The notes under the pieces were generated by a model. That model was not told the DNA's origin and searched no databases. It was given only the letters and a program-made list of their open reading frames with translations. 64,000 bases of DNA from Rhizobium leguminosarum bv. trifolii WSM1325 (lineage in GTDB: Bacteria > Pseudomonadota > Alphaproteobacteria > Rhizobiales > Rhizobiaceae): contig CP001622.1 in NCBI GenBank assembly GCA_000023185.1, forward strand, positions 496,001-560,000, written 5' to 3'. Position numbers and translations under genes: made by a program. Numbering within the stretch: position 1 is the stretch's first letter; every line of letters begins with the position of its first letter. Below, one piece after another: positions 1-10,498 of this stretch.

Positions 1-854
1 CCGAGATCAATCAATTCAAGCTCGGTTCCTATACGTTCACCGTCGTCCGTGACGGCACCAGCATTGTCGAAAAGCCCTATGAAACCTTCGGCACCAATCA
101 GGACCCCGAAACCGTCAAGGGATTGCTGACCGCAAACTTCCTGCCGGCCGACAAGTTCATGAATGGCTATACGCCGGCTCTCATCGATACCGGGTCGGAT
201 GTCATCCTCGTCGATACCGGCTTCGGCGCTGCCGGCCGCGCACGTGGCGCCGGTCAACTGACCGAAGGCTTGAAGGCGGCGGGATATTCGGCCGACGACG
301 TCACGCTGGTAGCGCTGACCCATCTGCACGGTGATCATATCGGCGGCCTGATGGAAGACGGCGCGGCTGCCTTCAAGAATGCTCGCTATGTCGTCGGCCA
401 GGCGGAATATGATTTCTGGTCGGACAAGGCACGTGAGGGCACACCTGCCGAGGGCGGCCACAAGGCGGTGCTCGCCAATGTCGTACCGTTCGCCGAGAAG
501 ACTACTTTTATCAAAGAAGGTGATAGCGTCGCGCCCGGTGTGACTGCGGTGCTGGCGGCCGGCCACTCGCCGGGACATATGGTGTTCCACGTCGAATCCG
601 AGGGCAAACGCCTTGTGCTCACCGGCGATACCGCCAACCATTATATCCTGTCGCTGCTGCGGCCGGATTGGGAGGTGCGCTTCGACATGGACAAGGCGCA
701 GGCTGCCGCCACCCGCCGCAAGGTCTTCGAGATGATTGCGAGCGAGAAGATCGCCTTCCTTGGCTACCACATGCCCTTCCCGGCGGTCGGCTTCGTCGAA
801 AGGCAGGATGGCGGTTATCGCTTCGTGCCGAAGAGCTATCAGTTCGACATCTGA
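1..854 (+). CDS. MBL-fold metallo-hydrolase, 5'-truncated by the window edge
   Basis: The reading frame is open from base 3, so the start lies outside the window; the TTG at 123 is only an internal codon. The visible part holds the metallo-beta-lactamase signature THLHGDHIGG (zinc ligands HxHxDH) near 317-346, a second metal histidine in AAGHSPGHM, and GDT further on, the usual order for glyoxalase II / quorum-quenching-lactonase type hydrolases. A short stretch upstream (KLGSYTFTVVRDG) fits the first beta strand of the fold. About 283 residues are visible, near full family length. Substrate unknown. A rho-independent hairpin at 980-1005 probably ends the transcript. Confidence 0.85.
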   Translation, partial: EINQFKLGSYTFTVVRDGTSIVEKPYETFGTNQDPETVKGLLTANFLPADKFMNGYTPALIDTGSDVILVDTGFGAAGRARGAGQLTEGLKAAGYSADDVTLVALTHLHGDHIGGLMEDGAAAFKNARYVVGQAEYDFWSDKAREGTPAEGGHKAVLANVVPFAEKTTFIKEGDSVAPGVTAVLAAGHSPGHMVFHVESEGKRLVLTGDTANHYILSLLRPDWEVRFDMDKAQAAATRRKVFEMIASEKIAFLGYHMPFPAVGFVERQDGGYRFVPKSYQFDI

Positions 855-867
855 TCGGGAGCGGTTC

Positions 868-960
868 CGCCTTTCGCGGAAGCGCTGGGCCGCTCTAACT
901 TCTTGTTTTTATGCAATTCCGGACGGAAAAGTGCTGAGCGCTTTTCCCGCAATGCTCCTG
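868..960. repeat. RIME-like intergenic repeat
   Basis: Non-coding stretch after the hydrolase with the block CAATTCCGGACGGAAAAG and AAAGTGCTGAGCGCTTTT, resembling mosaic palindromic repeats seen elsewhere in this window (for example 60935-61015). The family assignment rests on resemblance only. Confidence 0.4.
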
Positions 961-979
961 GCGCATGGCACCCATGACG

Positions 980-1005
980 AGCCTGGCGGACATGCCGGGC
1001 TTTTT
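980..1005 (+). terminator. Rho-independent terminator
   Basis: An 8-bp stem (AGCCTGGC with GCCGGGCT, one G-T pair) with a 6-nt loop is followed by TTTTT. It lies between the MBL hydrolase and guaB, both on this strand. Confidence 0.6.
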
Positions 1006-1026
1006 GCTATTTCCTTCCTGTCATAG

Positions 1027-2619
<1,593 letters not shown>

Positions 2620-2621
2620 TC

Positions 2622-3176
2622 ATGAAGGCGGGCAGCGGGATTCCTCTCTGGATCGTCGCGCTGCTCGCAGCCCTCTGCCTTGCCGTGCTCGCCTGGACGA
2701 CCTTCGGCTTCGTCGTCCCGTTCAAGCATGAAACTGGCCAGGCGGTGCTCGATACCTATTTCGCCGGTTACGACGAGTCGGCGGTCTTCCACATGCAGAA
2801 GCTGCTTGATGAGAACGAGACGGCGACCAGGCTGCTGCGCGCCATGTATTTCGGGCCGGAGCTGATCTTTCCGGCCTTGCTGACGGCGCTGCTGTTCCTC
2901 GCCTTCCTCAAACTCGGTCCCGGCGGTGCATGGTTCGGCCGATCGGCGCATCCGCTCGTTGGCAAGGCGATCTACCTGCTGCCGTTCATCTACGGCATCG
3001 CCGACTACGGCGAGAACATCTCGAGCCTCATCGCCTTCGGCAACGGTGCGTCTGCAGGTCTTGCAACGCAGCTGCTGCCGTGGATGACACGGCTGAAATT
3101 CGCAAGCCTTGCCATCTGCTTCATCCTCATCGCCCGGCTCGCCGTCATGCGCTGGCTCTCGTCGCGCCCGGACTGA
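2622..3176 (+). CDS. Hypothetical inner-membrane protein
   Basis: The 184-residue product has about four hydrophobic segments: residues 5-30, 75-100, 115-135 and 155-175. The loop after the first carries charged residues (HETGQAVLDTYFAGYDESAV) and looks extracytoplasmic. I recognise no domain. It starts 2 bp after the guaB stop, which suggests translational coupling and shared transcription, but nothing in the sequence links it to purine synthesis. Confidence 0.8.
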   Translation: MKAGSGIPLWIVALLAALCLAVLAWTTFGFVVPFKHETGQAVLDTYFAGYDESAVFHMQKLLDENETATRLLRAMYFGPELIFPALLTALLFLAFLKLGPGGAWFGRSAHPLVGKAIYLLPFIYGIADYGENISSLIAFGNGASAGLATQLLPWMTRLKFASLAICFILIARLAVMRWLSSRPD

Positions 3177-3340
3177 GGCGCCGTTATTCCATCCAGCTCC
3201 ATGTCGAAAAGCCGGGACACCTGCGGCGACGTGCCTTAGCGACGCAGGTGTCGATGGGGCGTTGCCCTATGCTGGTATCCAGCTCCCCTTTCGGCTAATG
3301 CTCGCGTCGAACGCGGAAGCGGAAAGGAAACGACCAACAT

Positions 3341-3757
3341 ATGACCGGCTATCAAATCTTCTGGCCACTGCTCGCCCATGTGGCCCTGGTCTATGGTCTT
3401 TATGCGCTTCTTGGGCTTCGGCGCGCAAAAATGGTCCGCGCCGGCAGCATCGTGAAATCGGATTATCGCGAAAACCGCGGCGAGCCGGCCGAAAGCCTTG
3501 TCGTCAAGAACTGCCTCGCCAACCAGTTCGAACTGCCGGTGCTCTTCTACGCCTGCTGCATTCTTCTCTATATCACCGAGGCAGACAATCTCGTCGCCCT
3601 CGGCCTCGCCTGGGCCTTCGTCGCCCTGCGTTACGCCCATGCCGCCATCCACGTCACCAGCAACGACCTGCGTTATCGCAGCCCGATCTTCGCCGCCGGT
3701 TACCTGGTGCTTGCCGCCATGTGGATCTGGCTTGCCGCATGGATGCTGATGAGCTGA
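3341..3757 (+). CDS. MAPEG family membrane protein
   Basis: The 138-residue product has four predicted transmembrane helices and the family segment NQFELPVLFY at about residues 63-72, placed after an Arg-rich loop (LRRAKMVRAG). MAPEG proteins (membrane-associated proteins in eicosanoid and glutathione metabolism) are small four-helix proteins, some with glutathione transferase activity. The bacterial members are mostly uncharacterised, so no reaction is assigned. ATG 3341 follows a purine-rich GGAAAGGAAA. Confidence 0.8.
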   Translation: MTGYQIFWPLLAHVALVYGLYALLGLRRAKMVRAGSIVKSDYRENRGEPAESLVVKNCLANQFELPVLFYACCILLYITEADNLVALGLAWAFVALRYAHAAIHVTSNDLRYRSPIFAAGYLVLAAMWIWLAAWMLMS

Positions 3758-4090
3758 GGCGACAGGCGCCGCCGCCCTATTATTTGCCCGTAAGTGTTGC
3801 AGGCCGACGACGCAAGTTGCCGGCATCGGCGGCAATATGGCCGCCGGACGTTGAGCCATTCCCAACGATATTGTTTTCACCAAAGTGAAAAGGCTGGAAG
3901 ACCAGTCAAAACATGCGCCTAACGCGTGCGGCGTAAGGCTGTTGTTCCCGCTGTCGATGAATATTTCAATAACATGGTTACTAATATTTAAATTGATTGG
4001 CCTATTTCTGCGCGAGCGAATGATGGTGGGGACGATTTGCGAGCGAGCATGGGCGAAAGGATATCTGGAGCGGCAATCCAAGGGATGGTC
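3758..4090 (+). promoter_or_regulatory. Gap upstream of the autotransporter, probable promoter
   Basis: A 333-bp non-coding gap. Its second half (about 3955-4015) is clearly more AT-rich than the surroundings, with TACTAATATTTAAATTGA. This is a likely promoter or regulator-binding region for the autotransporter, but I can assign no specific box. The first half (3780-3860) shows only GC-rich sequence. Confidence 0.35.
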
Positions 4091-7000
4091 ATGCTGCGAC
4101 TTACGGGATTGGCGAGCACTGCGGCGCTGGTGCTGGCTGTAGGGCCGGGATGGGCGCAGGTCATCACCGGCAACGACACGGAGATCGTCGATGGCAACGA
4201 CCCGGGCGGTACCGGCGCGGGCACGCAACCGAGTCCATGGACAATCAATACCAACCTCATCGTGGGCGATCAGAATGGTGACGATGCAGCCCTTGTCATC
4301 CGGAATGGCGGCATAGTCAGCAATGACATCGGCGTGCTCGGTGTCGATCCCGGCGCTGCAGGAACGGTAACGGTTACGGGGACGGGCTCGGCCTGGACCA
4401 ATTCCGACGACCTCTACGTCGGCCATCGGGGTGTCGGCGTGCTCAATATCGAAGATGGCGGCGTTGTCGACAATATATTCGGCCGTATCGGCTATTTCTC
4501 TGGCGCCAGCGGCACGGTGACGGTCACCGGCACCGGCTCGACCTGGACCAACGCCCAGGATCTTTATATCGGCGACAGCGGCACCGGCACTCTGACCATT
4601 TCGAATGGCGGCACGGTCAGCAGCACTGCCGGGCTTATCAGCAACGACACGACTGCCATCGGCGAGGTCATCGTCACAGGCACGAACTCGATCTGGAGCA
4701 ATTCCAGCTATATCTCGGTCGGCGAGGCGGGAGCGGGAACGCTGACCATTTCGAATGGCGGCTCGGTCACTGCGAGTGAAGGTTATGTCGGCTATAGTTC
4801 GAACGGCAACGGCGTGGTGAGCGTGACCGATACGGGGTCGAGCTGGATCAATTCCGGCGCGCTGTTCGTGGGCGAATTCGGTTCAGGCAGTATGAGCGTC
4901 GAGAATGGCGGCACGGTTTCGGCTTCCGAGGTTATCATCGCCGACGATTCGGGCGCCACGGGAACTGTGCGGATCGCCGGAAGCGCCGCAAACGGGCGCG
5001 GCGTCCTGGAGACCGGTTATATCGAGAGAGGCGGTGGTGACGCGGACCTCGTTTTCGATGGCGGTATTCTCAGCGCAACGGGCAACGAGGCGAATTTCCT
5101 GCGCGGTTTCAACGCCGGCGAGGTAACGATTGATGCTGGCGGCGCCTTTATCGATACGAACGGCTTTGCCGTCGGCATTGCCACGGATTTGCAAGGCGCC
5201 GGTGGCTTGACCAAAAAGGGCAGCGGCACACTGACGCTTTCGGGCACCAGCAGTTTTACCGGTGTGACGACGGTCGAGGCCGGCACGTTGCAGGCGGGCA
5301 GCGCCGGTGCCTTCGTGCAGAATGGCGCCTATGCGGTCAATGGCGGCATATTCGATCTCGGCGGCTTCGACCTGACGATGGCGCAGCTTTCGGGAAGCGG
5401 CGGCGAGATCGTCATCGGCAGCGCCGAACTCACGCTCGATCAGGCGAACAACACCACCTATGGCGGCATACTCTCCGGCAGCGGCGACTTCACGATGCTG
5501 GGCAGCGGCACCTTGCGCCTGACCGGCAACAGTTCGGGCTTTGCCGGCACGACCACGGTTTCGGACGGACGCCTGATCGTCAATGGCAGCCTTGGCGGCA
5601 TCTTGATGATGACGGGCGGCACGCTGGCCGGGTCGGGTCATATCGGTACGGTGACCGCCGGCGCAGGCGTCACCATCGCGCCGGGCAACTCCATCGGGAC
5701 ATTGACCATCGGCGGCAACCTCACCCTCGATCCCAGTTCCACCTATGAGGTCGAGGTCGATCCGGCTGGCACTGCCAGCGATTTGATCTCGGTCACGGGG
5801 ACCGCGTTCCTCAACGGCGCCAGCGTTACCCATGTTGGGATGAATGGCGACTACCAGCCTTTCTCCACCTATACGATCCTTACCGCCGCTGGCGGGATCA
5901 ACGGAACATTCGGCGCCGTCACCTCCGATTATGCCTTCCTGGCGGCGGAGCTCTCCTATGATCTGAACAACGTCTATCTGGAGATCGAACGCAACAACGT
6001 GCGTTTCAGCGACATGGCACGGACGCGCAACCAGATGGCCGCGGCAGAGGCTGCAGAGAATCTCGGAACTGGCAACGATATCTACGACGCCATCGTCACA
6101 TTGCCCGATGACGAGCCGCTGATTCAGGCCAGTTACGACGCGCTTTCCGGTGAAATCCATGGCTCGATCAAAACGGCGCTGATTACGCAAAGCCTCGTTG
6201 TCCGCCAGGCCGCCAACGAACGTCTGCGTTCCGCGTTTAGCGACGCCAGTGCTGGCGTAATCCCGATACAGGCTTTCTGGCCGGGCGGTCCGGAACTCAT
6301 CGCTGCCAATCCTTCGGACGCGCCGGTTTTCTGGAGCACGGCTTTTGGCGGCGCAAGCGAGACACGCACGGACGGCAATGCCGCCACCCTCAACCACCAG
6401 ACCGGCGGGCTTCTCGCTGGCGTCGACGCCATGTTCGATGACGTCAGGCTCGGCCTGATGGCCGGTTACAGCAACTCCCAATTCGACCCGCGGCACCGAA
6501 GCTCATCGGGATCGAGCGACGATTATCACCTCGGCCTTTACGCGGGCACGCAATGGGGCGGTCTCGCCTTCCGCACCGGTCTCGCTCATACGTGGCACGA
6601 GATCGAGACCAACCGCAGCGTCGCTATTGGAAGCTTCGAGGACAGGCTGGAAGCAAGCTATAATGCCGGCACGCTGCAGGCATTTGCGGAGCTGGGCTAT
6701 CGGTTTGATACGGCGGCGGCCACTTTCGAGCCTTTCGTCAATCTCGCCCATATCGGCATTCGAACGGCGGGTTTCACCGAAGGGGGCGGGGCGGCAGCGC
6801 TCGACAGCTCCAGCCGCATGACCAACACCACCATCACCACGCTTGGCCTGCATGCCGAAATGGAGGTTCGCTTGGGCGAGACGAACGCCACCCTGCGCGG
6901 CATGTCAGGCTGGCGGCATGCCGCCGGCGACATCGTTCCGGTGTCGACGCATGCTTTTGCCGGAGGCGACGCGTTCACCGTCGCCGGAGTGCCGGTGGCA

Positions 7001-7138
7001 GAGAACGCCTTCGTTCTTGACGCCGGGCTCGACTTCGACCTCACCGAAAGCGCCATCCTCGGCATCGCCTATTCCGGCCAGATTGCCGACAACGCGCAGC
7101 AGCATGGGGCCAAAGCGACGCTGTCGGTGAAATTCTAA
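4091..7138 (+). CDS. Type V autotransporter with T5SS/PEP-CTERM-type repeats
   Basis: A surface or secreted passenger exported through its own C-terminal beta-barrel. I chose ATG 4091 because AAGGG lies 6 nt upstream and it gives a compact signal peptide (MLRLTGLASTAALVLAVG, cleavage near GWA-QV); in-frame ATGs at 4049 and 4085 are alternatives. Residues about 91-290 are four consecutive 50-residue repeats of the form GTVTVTGTGSxWTN...LYVG...GTLTISNGGTV, matching the known T5SS/PEP-CTERM-associated repeat type. A passenger-associated repeat follows (LTKKGSGTLTLSG) at about 385-410. The last 270 residues form the autotransporter barrel and end in the outer-membrane signature VKF. No protease or lipase motif is visible. 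An adhesin or biofilm role is inference. Confidence 0.92.
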   Translation: MLRLTGLASTAALVLAVGPGWAQVITGNDTEIVDGNDPGGTGAGTQPSPWTINTNLIVGDQNGDDAALVIRNGGIVSNDIGVLGVDPGAAGTVTVTGTGSAWTNSDDLYVGHRGVGVLNIEDGGVVDNIFGRIGYFSGASGTVTVTGTGSTWTNAQDLYIGDSGTGTLTISNGGTVSSTAGLISNDTTAIGEVIVTGTNSIWSNSSYISVGEAGAGTLTISNGGSVTASEGYVGYSSNGNGVVSVTDTGSSWINSGALFVGEFGSGSMSVENGGTVSASEVIIADDSGATGTVRIAGSAANGRGVLETGYIERGGGDADLVFDGGILSATGNEANFLRGFNAGEVTIDAGGAFIDTNGFAVGIATDLQGAGGLTKKGSGTLTLSGTSSFTGVTTVEAGTLQAGSAGAFVQNGAYAVNGGIFDLGGFDLTMAQLSGSGGEIVIGSAELTLDQANNTTYGGILSGSGDFTMLGSGTLRLTGNSSGFAGTTTVSDGRLIVNGSLGGILMMTGGTLAGSGHIGTVTAGAGVTIAPGNSIGTLTIGGNLTLDPSSTYEVEVDPAGTASDLISVTGTAFLNGASVTHVGMNGDYQPFSTYTILTAAGGINGTFGAVTSDYAFLAAELSYDLNNVYLEIERNNVRFSDMARTRNQMAAAEAAENLGTGNDIYDAIVTLPDDEPLIQASYDALSGEIHGSIKTALITQSLVVRQAANERLRSAFSDASAGVIPIQAFWPGGPELIAANPSDAPVFWSTAFGGASETRTDGNAATLNHQTGGLLAGVDAMFDDVRLGLMAGYSNSQFDPRHRSSSGSSDDYHLGLYAGTQWGGLAFRTGLAHTWHEIETNRSVAIGSFEDRLEASYNAGTLQAFAELGYRFDTAAATFEPFVNLAHIGIRTAGFTEGGGAAALDSSSRMTNTTITTLGLHAEMEVRLGETNATLRGMSGWRHAAGDIVPVSTHAFAGGDAFTVAGVPVAENAFVLDAGLDFDLTESAILGIAYSGQIADNAQQHGAKATLSVKF

Positions 7139-7164
7139 AAACGTCCCGATTTAAATACGAGATG

Positions 7165-7230
7165 CATTGCAGCGCTCCCGCGTCTTTTCAGACGCGCAAG
7201 AACATTGCAACACTTTGAGTTGCAGCATAA
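7165..7230. repeat. Palindromic intergenic element
   Basis: It contains a perfect GCGTC/GACGC hairpin (around 7180-7196) flanked by CATTGC-type sequence on both sides. It resembles the motif at 27135-27190 (AGCGCCCCTTGCGCC...AAGACGCGC). It lies after the autotransporter and could work as a weak transcript end, but has no T-run. Confidence 0.4.
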
Positions 7231-7352
7231 TGCCGTAGAGCCCCGTTTTTCATACGCTTTTGCCGGTCGTTAAAATGCGAGTGTTTCCCTTTACGGCCGA
7301 TGAAGACCTGCATGTCATGCCTTCCGCCGCGAACAAAAAGAATGGGAACGAC

Positions 7353-7994
7353 ATGGGCGCGGAAAGCATGGATCGGATCGGCTTGCGCAGGAAGCCGAAG
7401 CAGGAGCGCAGCATCCAGAGGCTGGACCTCATTCTCGCCGCCGCCGCCAAGATCATCGCCGAAAAGGGCGTCAGCGCCATGCGGATGACGGAGCTCGCCG
7501 CTGCAGCCAAGGTGCCGATCGGTTCGGTCTACCAGTATTTCCCGGAGAAGGCGGCGATCGTCAAAGCCCTGTTCGACCAGCATGCCTCGGCGATCCAGAC
7601 GAAGATGGCGGCGATGTTTGCCGACGTACGGTCACTCGACCAGGCGCTGGACGTGGTCTGCGCCACCATCGACTGGTATTACGATTCCTACCACGACGAT
7701 CCCGTCTATCTCGGTGTCTGGATGGGAACGGAGACCGATCAGGATCTGTTGCAGCTGAATATTGAGCATAGCGGTCACGTCGCCGGCATCTTCCGTGACG
7801 CCGTGCGTCAGCTGGCCCCTGACCTTTGCGACGAAGAAATGTATGCGCGCACTTACCTGTTCAGCCACCTGATCGGCGCCGTGATCCGACTTGCCGCCGT
7901 CAGCGAGGAGGCCTTGGCACGGCGTATGCTCGATGAGTGGAAGCGCGTCATCCGCGCCTCTCTTTTCACCGTGACCGTGCCGGCTGCTGCCTGA
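7353..7994 (+). CDS. TetR/AcrR family transcriptional regulator
   Basis: The 213-residue product has a TetR helix-turn-helix in its first 70 residues: ILAAAAKIIAEKGVSAMRMT, then ELAAAAKVPIGSVYQYFPEK with the canonical YxYF recognition helix. The C-terminal ligand-binding half is unassigned. ATG 7353 has GGGAA just upstream and puts the DNA-binding domain at the usual distance from the N-terminus; in-frame ATGs at 7275 and 7317 would add 26 or 12 residues. It lies downstream of the autotransporter on the same strand, separated by a repeat. Its targets are unknown; the autotransporter is a candidate only by position. Confidence 0.9.
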   Translation: MGAESMDRIGLRRKPKQERSIQRLDLILAAAAKIIAEKGVSAMRMTELAAAAKVPIGSVYQYFPEKAAIVKALFDQHASAIQTKMAAMFADVRSLDQALDVVCATIDWYYDSYHDDPVYLGVWMGTETDQDLLQLNIEHSGHVAGIFRDAVRQLAPDLCDEEMYARTYLFSHLIGAVIRLAAVSEEALARRMLDEWKRVIRASLFTVTVPAAA

Positions 7995-8000
7995 GAACTC

Positions 8001-8957
8001 TTACCAGCTTGGCACCATATTGGCCGCCTTCAACCGCGGATAAAGGCGCGCCTGGGCGGATTTAACGTCCGCCTCCAGGCTGTCGTCGACGACAGTGGGC
8101 GTGATATTGTCGAGGCAGGCGGTGATATGCGCGGTGATCGCGTTCATCAGCGAAAGCGAAACGCCCGGCCGCTTCATGATGCCGATCTGCACCGGCGGCA
8201 GCGCTGGAAAACCGTCCGCCTGGCTCAGCACCTTCATGCCCGTCCGCAGCGCCGATTCCGGCATCACCGAAACCGCCATGCCGGCCAGCACGGCGGCGGC
8301 AACGACGGTGCAGGACCAGCTGGTAAACAGGATCTGGTGCTCGCGTCCCACGGCATCGAGCGCCGAGCAGGCGAGCTGGCGCCACTGGCAGTCACGCCGA
8401 CCGACGGCAAGCGGTACCGGCGCGTCGTCGCGGATCGGATGGTTGGCCGAGCCCACCCAGCAGAGCGGCTCGGTTCTCACCACATCGGACATGCGCTCCC
8501 GCGGATTATGGGTGACGAGCGCGATGTCGAGCTCGCCCTTATGCATGCGTTCGGCAAGATCCACCGAGGGCTCGCAGACGATATAGAGCTCGACATTCGG
8601 GTGCGTCTTGGCGAAGCGGCCGATGATTTCGGGCATGTAGCGGTCGGCATAATCATCGGGCGTGCCGATGCGCAGCGTCCCCTCCAGCCTGTTGTCGTCG
8701 AAGGCGGCGATAGCCTCATTGTTGAGGCGGATGATCCGCCGCGCATAGTTGAGCAGCTTTTCGCCCTCGACCGTCAGCCGGTTTCCCCGCCCGTCCTTGA
8801 TGAACAGCTGCTTGCCGATGCGTTCCTCGAGACGGCGCATCTGCATGGAGACGGCCGATTGGGTCTTGTAGACCCTGTCGGCGGCCTTGGTGAAGCTGCC
8901 GGAATCGACGATGGCGATGAAAGTCTGCAATTGGTCGAGATCAAGAGGCGCGGACAT
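8001..8957 (-). CDS. LysR family transcriptional regulator
   Basis: The 318-residue product has the LysR winged helix at its N-terminus (LDQLQTFIAIVDSGSFTKAA, then KTQSAVSMQMRRLEERIG) and a periplasmic-binding-protein-like effector domain from about residue 90. ATG at 8957 is preferred because GGGTGA lies just upstream; ATG 8969 would add four residues. It is transcribed divergently from the DUF1127 gene, about 215 bp apart. The 5-residue C-terminal end is close to the TetR stop, with the genes convergent. Effector unknown. Confidence 0.9.
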   Translation of the reverse strand: MSAPLDLDQLQTFIAIVDSGSFTKAADRVYKTQSAVSMQMRRLEERIGKQLFIKDGRGNRLTVEGEKLLNYARRIIRLNNEAIAAFDDNRLEGTLRIGTPDDYADRYMPEIIGRFAKTHPNVELYIVCEPSVDLAERMHKGELDIALVTHNPRERMSDVVRTEPLCWVGSANHPIRDDAPVPLAVGRRDCQWRQLACSALDAVGREHQILFTSWSCTVVAAAVLAGMAVSVMPESALRTGMKVLSQADGFPALPPVQIGIMKRPGVSLSLMNAITAHITACLDNITPTVVDDSLEADVKSAQARLYPRLKAANMVPSW

Positions 8958-9172
8958 GTTGTCACCCATAAAGATAGCTGATGATAATCATTAGAAACAT
9001 TCGTTGGACTGATCAATAGGTCTTTGGCATCTTCGGGATGCAAATCAAGCAAAGTGAAGGACAGACACCCTGCCTGTCCGAGCCAATTCAGCCTTGCTCC
9101 TTCCCGTGCGACCTCGCGTGGAGGGGGTGGGTTGTTGCGCGCCTGAAAGAAATCGAAAGAAAGGAGAGTCCC

Positions 9173-9472
9173 ATGCGGATGACAGACAGAACAATAGAAC
9201 TCGACTGCGGCAAGCTCACCCCGACGTTTCCCCAGCGTCTGGCAGCAGGCCTCGCACCGTTGACCTCCCTCTTTCGCGGGTTCCGCAATCGCATGGAGAT
9301 CAACACGCTGCACGATCTGAGCGACGCTCAGCTGAGGGATATCGGCCTTAACAGAGCCGACCTGACCTCCGCGTTCCTGGCATCGACCTTTTTCGAGGAC
9401 CCGTCGGAACATCTGACGCGCTCGGCGCGCAATCGCTGGCGCCTGTCCCTCTTCCGCTCCTACGAACAGTAG
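9173..9472 (+). CDS. DUF1127 domain protein (YjiS-like)
   Basis: The 99-residue product ends with the DUF1127 signature: a short helix with RNRMEINTLHDLSDAQLRDI followed by GLNRADL. ATG 9173 has a strong ribosome-binding site (AAAGGAG, 6-7 nt upstream), which rules out a longer frame from 9038. Small DUF1127 proteins in alphaproteobacteria have been linked to phosphate, RNA-turnover and stress phenotypes; the longer N-terminal part here is not assigned. A strong terminator follows at 9521-9561. Confidence 0.85.
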   Translation: MRMTDRTIELDCGKLTPTFPQRLAAGLAPLTSLFRGFRNRMEINTLHDLSDAQLRDIGLNRADLTSAFLASTFFEDPSEHLTRSARNRWRLSLFRSYEQ

Positions 9473-9520
9473 GAGCGGCGAGTTTCCCCGCAGGGTGATA
9501 GCCAATAGCCCTGCCGCTTG

Positions 9521-9561
9521 ACCCGGTGATCGGCTTTCCCAAGCCATCTCCGGGTTTTTTT
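9521..9561 (+). terminator. Rho-independent terminator after the DUF1127 gene
   Basis: A stem of CCCGGTGATCGGCTT against AAGCCATCTCCGGG, with two mismatches and a TCCC loop, runs directly into TTTTTTT. Confidence 0.8.
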
Positions 9562-9572
9562 ATGCGCTAAAC

Positions 9573-9614
9573 CATGTCGCGCAAAGTGTGCCGCGGTTTG
9601 GCGATAGCGACATG
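9573..9614. repeat. RIME-like palindromic repeat
   Basis: CATGTCGC and GCGACATG arms enclose a core with AAAGTGTGCCGCGGTTT. The same design (CATGTC..GCAAAAGTGTGCAGCGGTTTTGC..GACATG) recurs at 57346-57390 and, inverted, near 37229-37278. Confidence 0.6.
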
Positions 9615-9631
9615 CGTAAAAATCTACAGTG

Positions 9632-10498
9632 CTATTCACTCTTGTCCGAGGAGGGCTTAGGCCGATAGGTTTCGAAGATCGCTTCCAGGTTCCTCTGGTA
9701 GTTCTTCTGCACTTCCAGTCCGCTGTCGAACATGGCGTTCAGCATCTCGGTATAGCTGTCGGCATTGAGCTTCGCCTCTTCCTTCGGCGCCTCCGGCGTC
9801 TTGGTCTTAGTCTGCGCCGCCGGCTGCTGGCCGAGCCCGCCCATCATCTCCTGGAAGGCCTTGGCGAAGGGATTGTCGAGGAAGGGGTTCGGCTGAGATG
9901 TCGCTTCCGGCTTCGGTACCGAAAACATCAGCTGCATCGCCTGGGTGAAGGGATTGTCGAAGATGCTGGGGTCCGGGGTCGTCTTCGGCTTCGGCGCAAA
10001 GCCGGTGCTTTCCAGCCATTTCTGCATGGTCTCGCCCATCGCCGTGTTGACGAAGGGGTTGACCGGCGAGGCCATCTGGCCGGTCGTCTGTTTAAAGAGC
10101 CCGCCCATCAGCGTATCGGCCAGCACCGGCAGCATCCGCTTATAAATATCCTGGCCGATACCGGTCATCTGTGCCGCCTGGGCGGCGACCGCGCGCGAAA
10201 CCTCCTTCGAGCCGAAGAGCTGGGCAAGGATGTTGTTGCCGTCGGAAATACCCTCTGGCGTGAACGCCCGGTTCATATCCTCGAAATATCGCGCATAGTT
10301 GCCGGAGGAGACCGCCTGCATCAGCCCGACGAAATCATAGGGATTGCTGGTGCTGCGCTTCAGCCCGGCGGAAAAGGCCGGCATCAGCGCCGCCATTGCC
10401 TTCGTCGCTTGTTCCTGCGCGAGGTTGAACTGCCGGGCGATCGCCTCCATCGCCGCGCCGTTCTGCGCCTGCATCATCATGTCGAAGAGTGGCAGCAT
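9632..10498 (-). CDS. DUF937-like cytoplasmic protein
   Basis: The 288-residue product starts MLPLFDMMMQAQNG, followed by helices rich in Ala, Gln and Met (IARQFNLAQEQATKAMAALM), which is how DUF937 proteins begin. The C-terminal third is low-complexity and proline-rich, with repeated NPF motifs (DNPFTQAM, NPFLDNPFAKAF), then a helix and a short basic end. I chose the ATG at 10498 because AAAGGGA lies 5 nt upstream; an in-frame start 27 codons earlier lacks a site. The function of DUF937 proteins is unknown. Confidence 0.75.
   Translation of the reverse strand: MLPLFDMMMQAQNGAAMEAIARQFNLAQEQATKAMAALMPAFSAGLKRSTSNPYDFVGLMQAVSSGNYARYFEDMNRAFTPEGISDGNNILAQLFGSKEVSRAVAAQAAQMTGIGQDIYKRMLPVLADTLMGGLFKQTTGQMASPVNPFVNTAMGETMQKWLESTGFAPKPKTTPDPSIFDNPFTQAMQLMFSVPKPEATSQPNPFLDNPFAKAFQEMMGGLGQQPAAQTKTKTPEAPKEEAKLNADSYTEMLNAMFDSGLEVQKNYQRNLEAIFETYRPKPSSDKSE

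Noticed and set aside
4883..6496. 537-codon minus-strand frame opposite the autotransporter
   Set aside because: A shadow of the repeat-rich coding strand, with no family motif.
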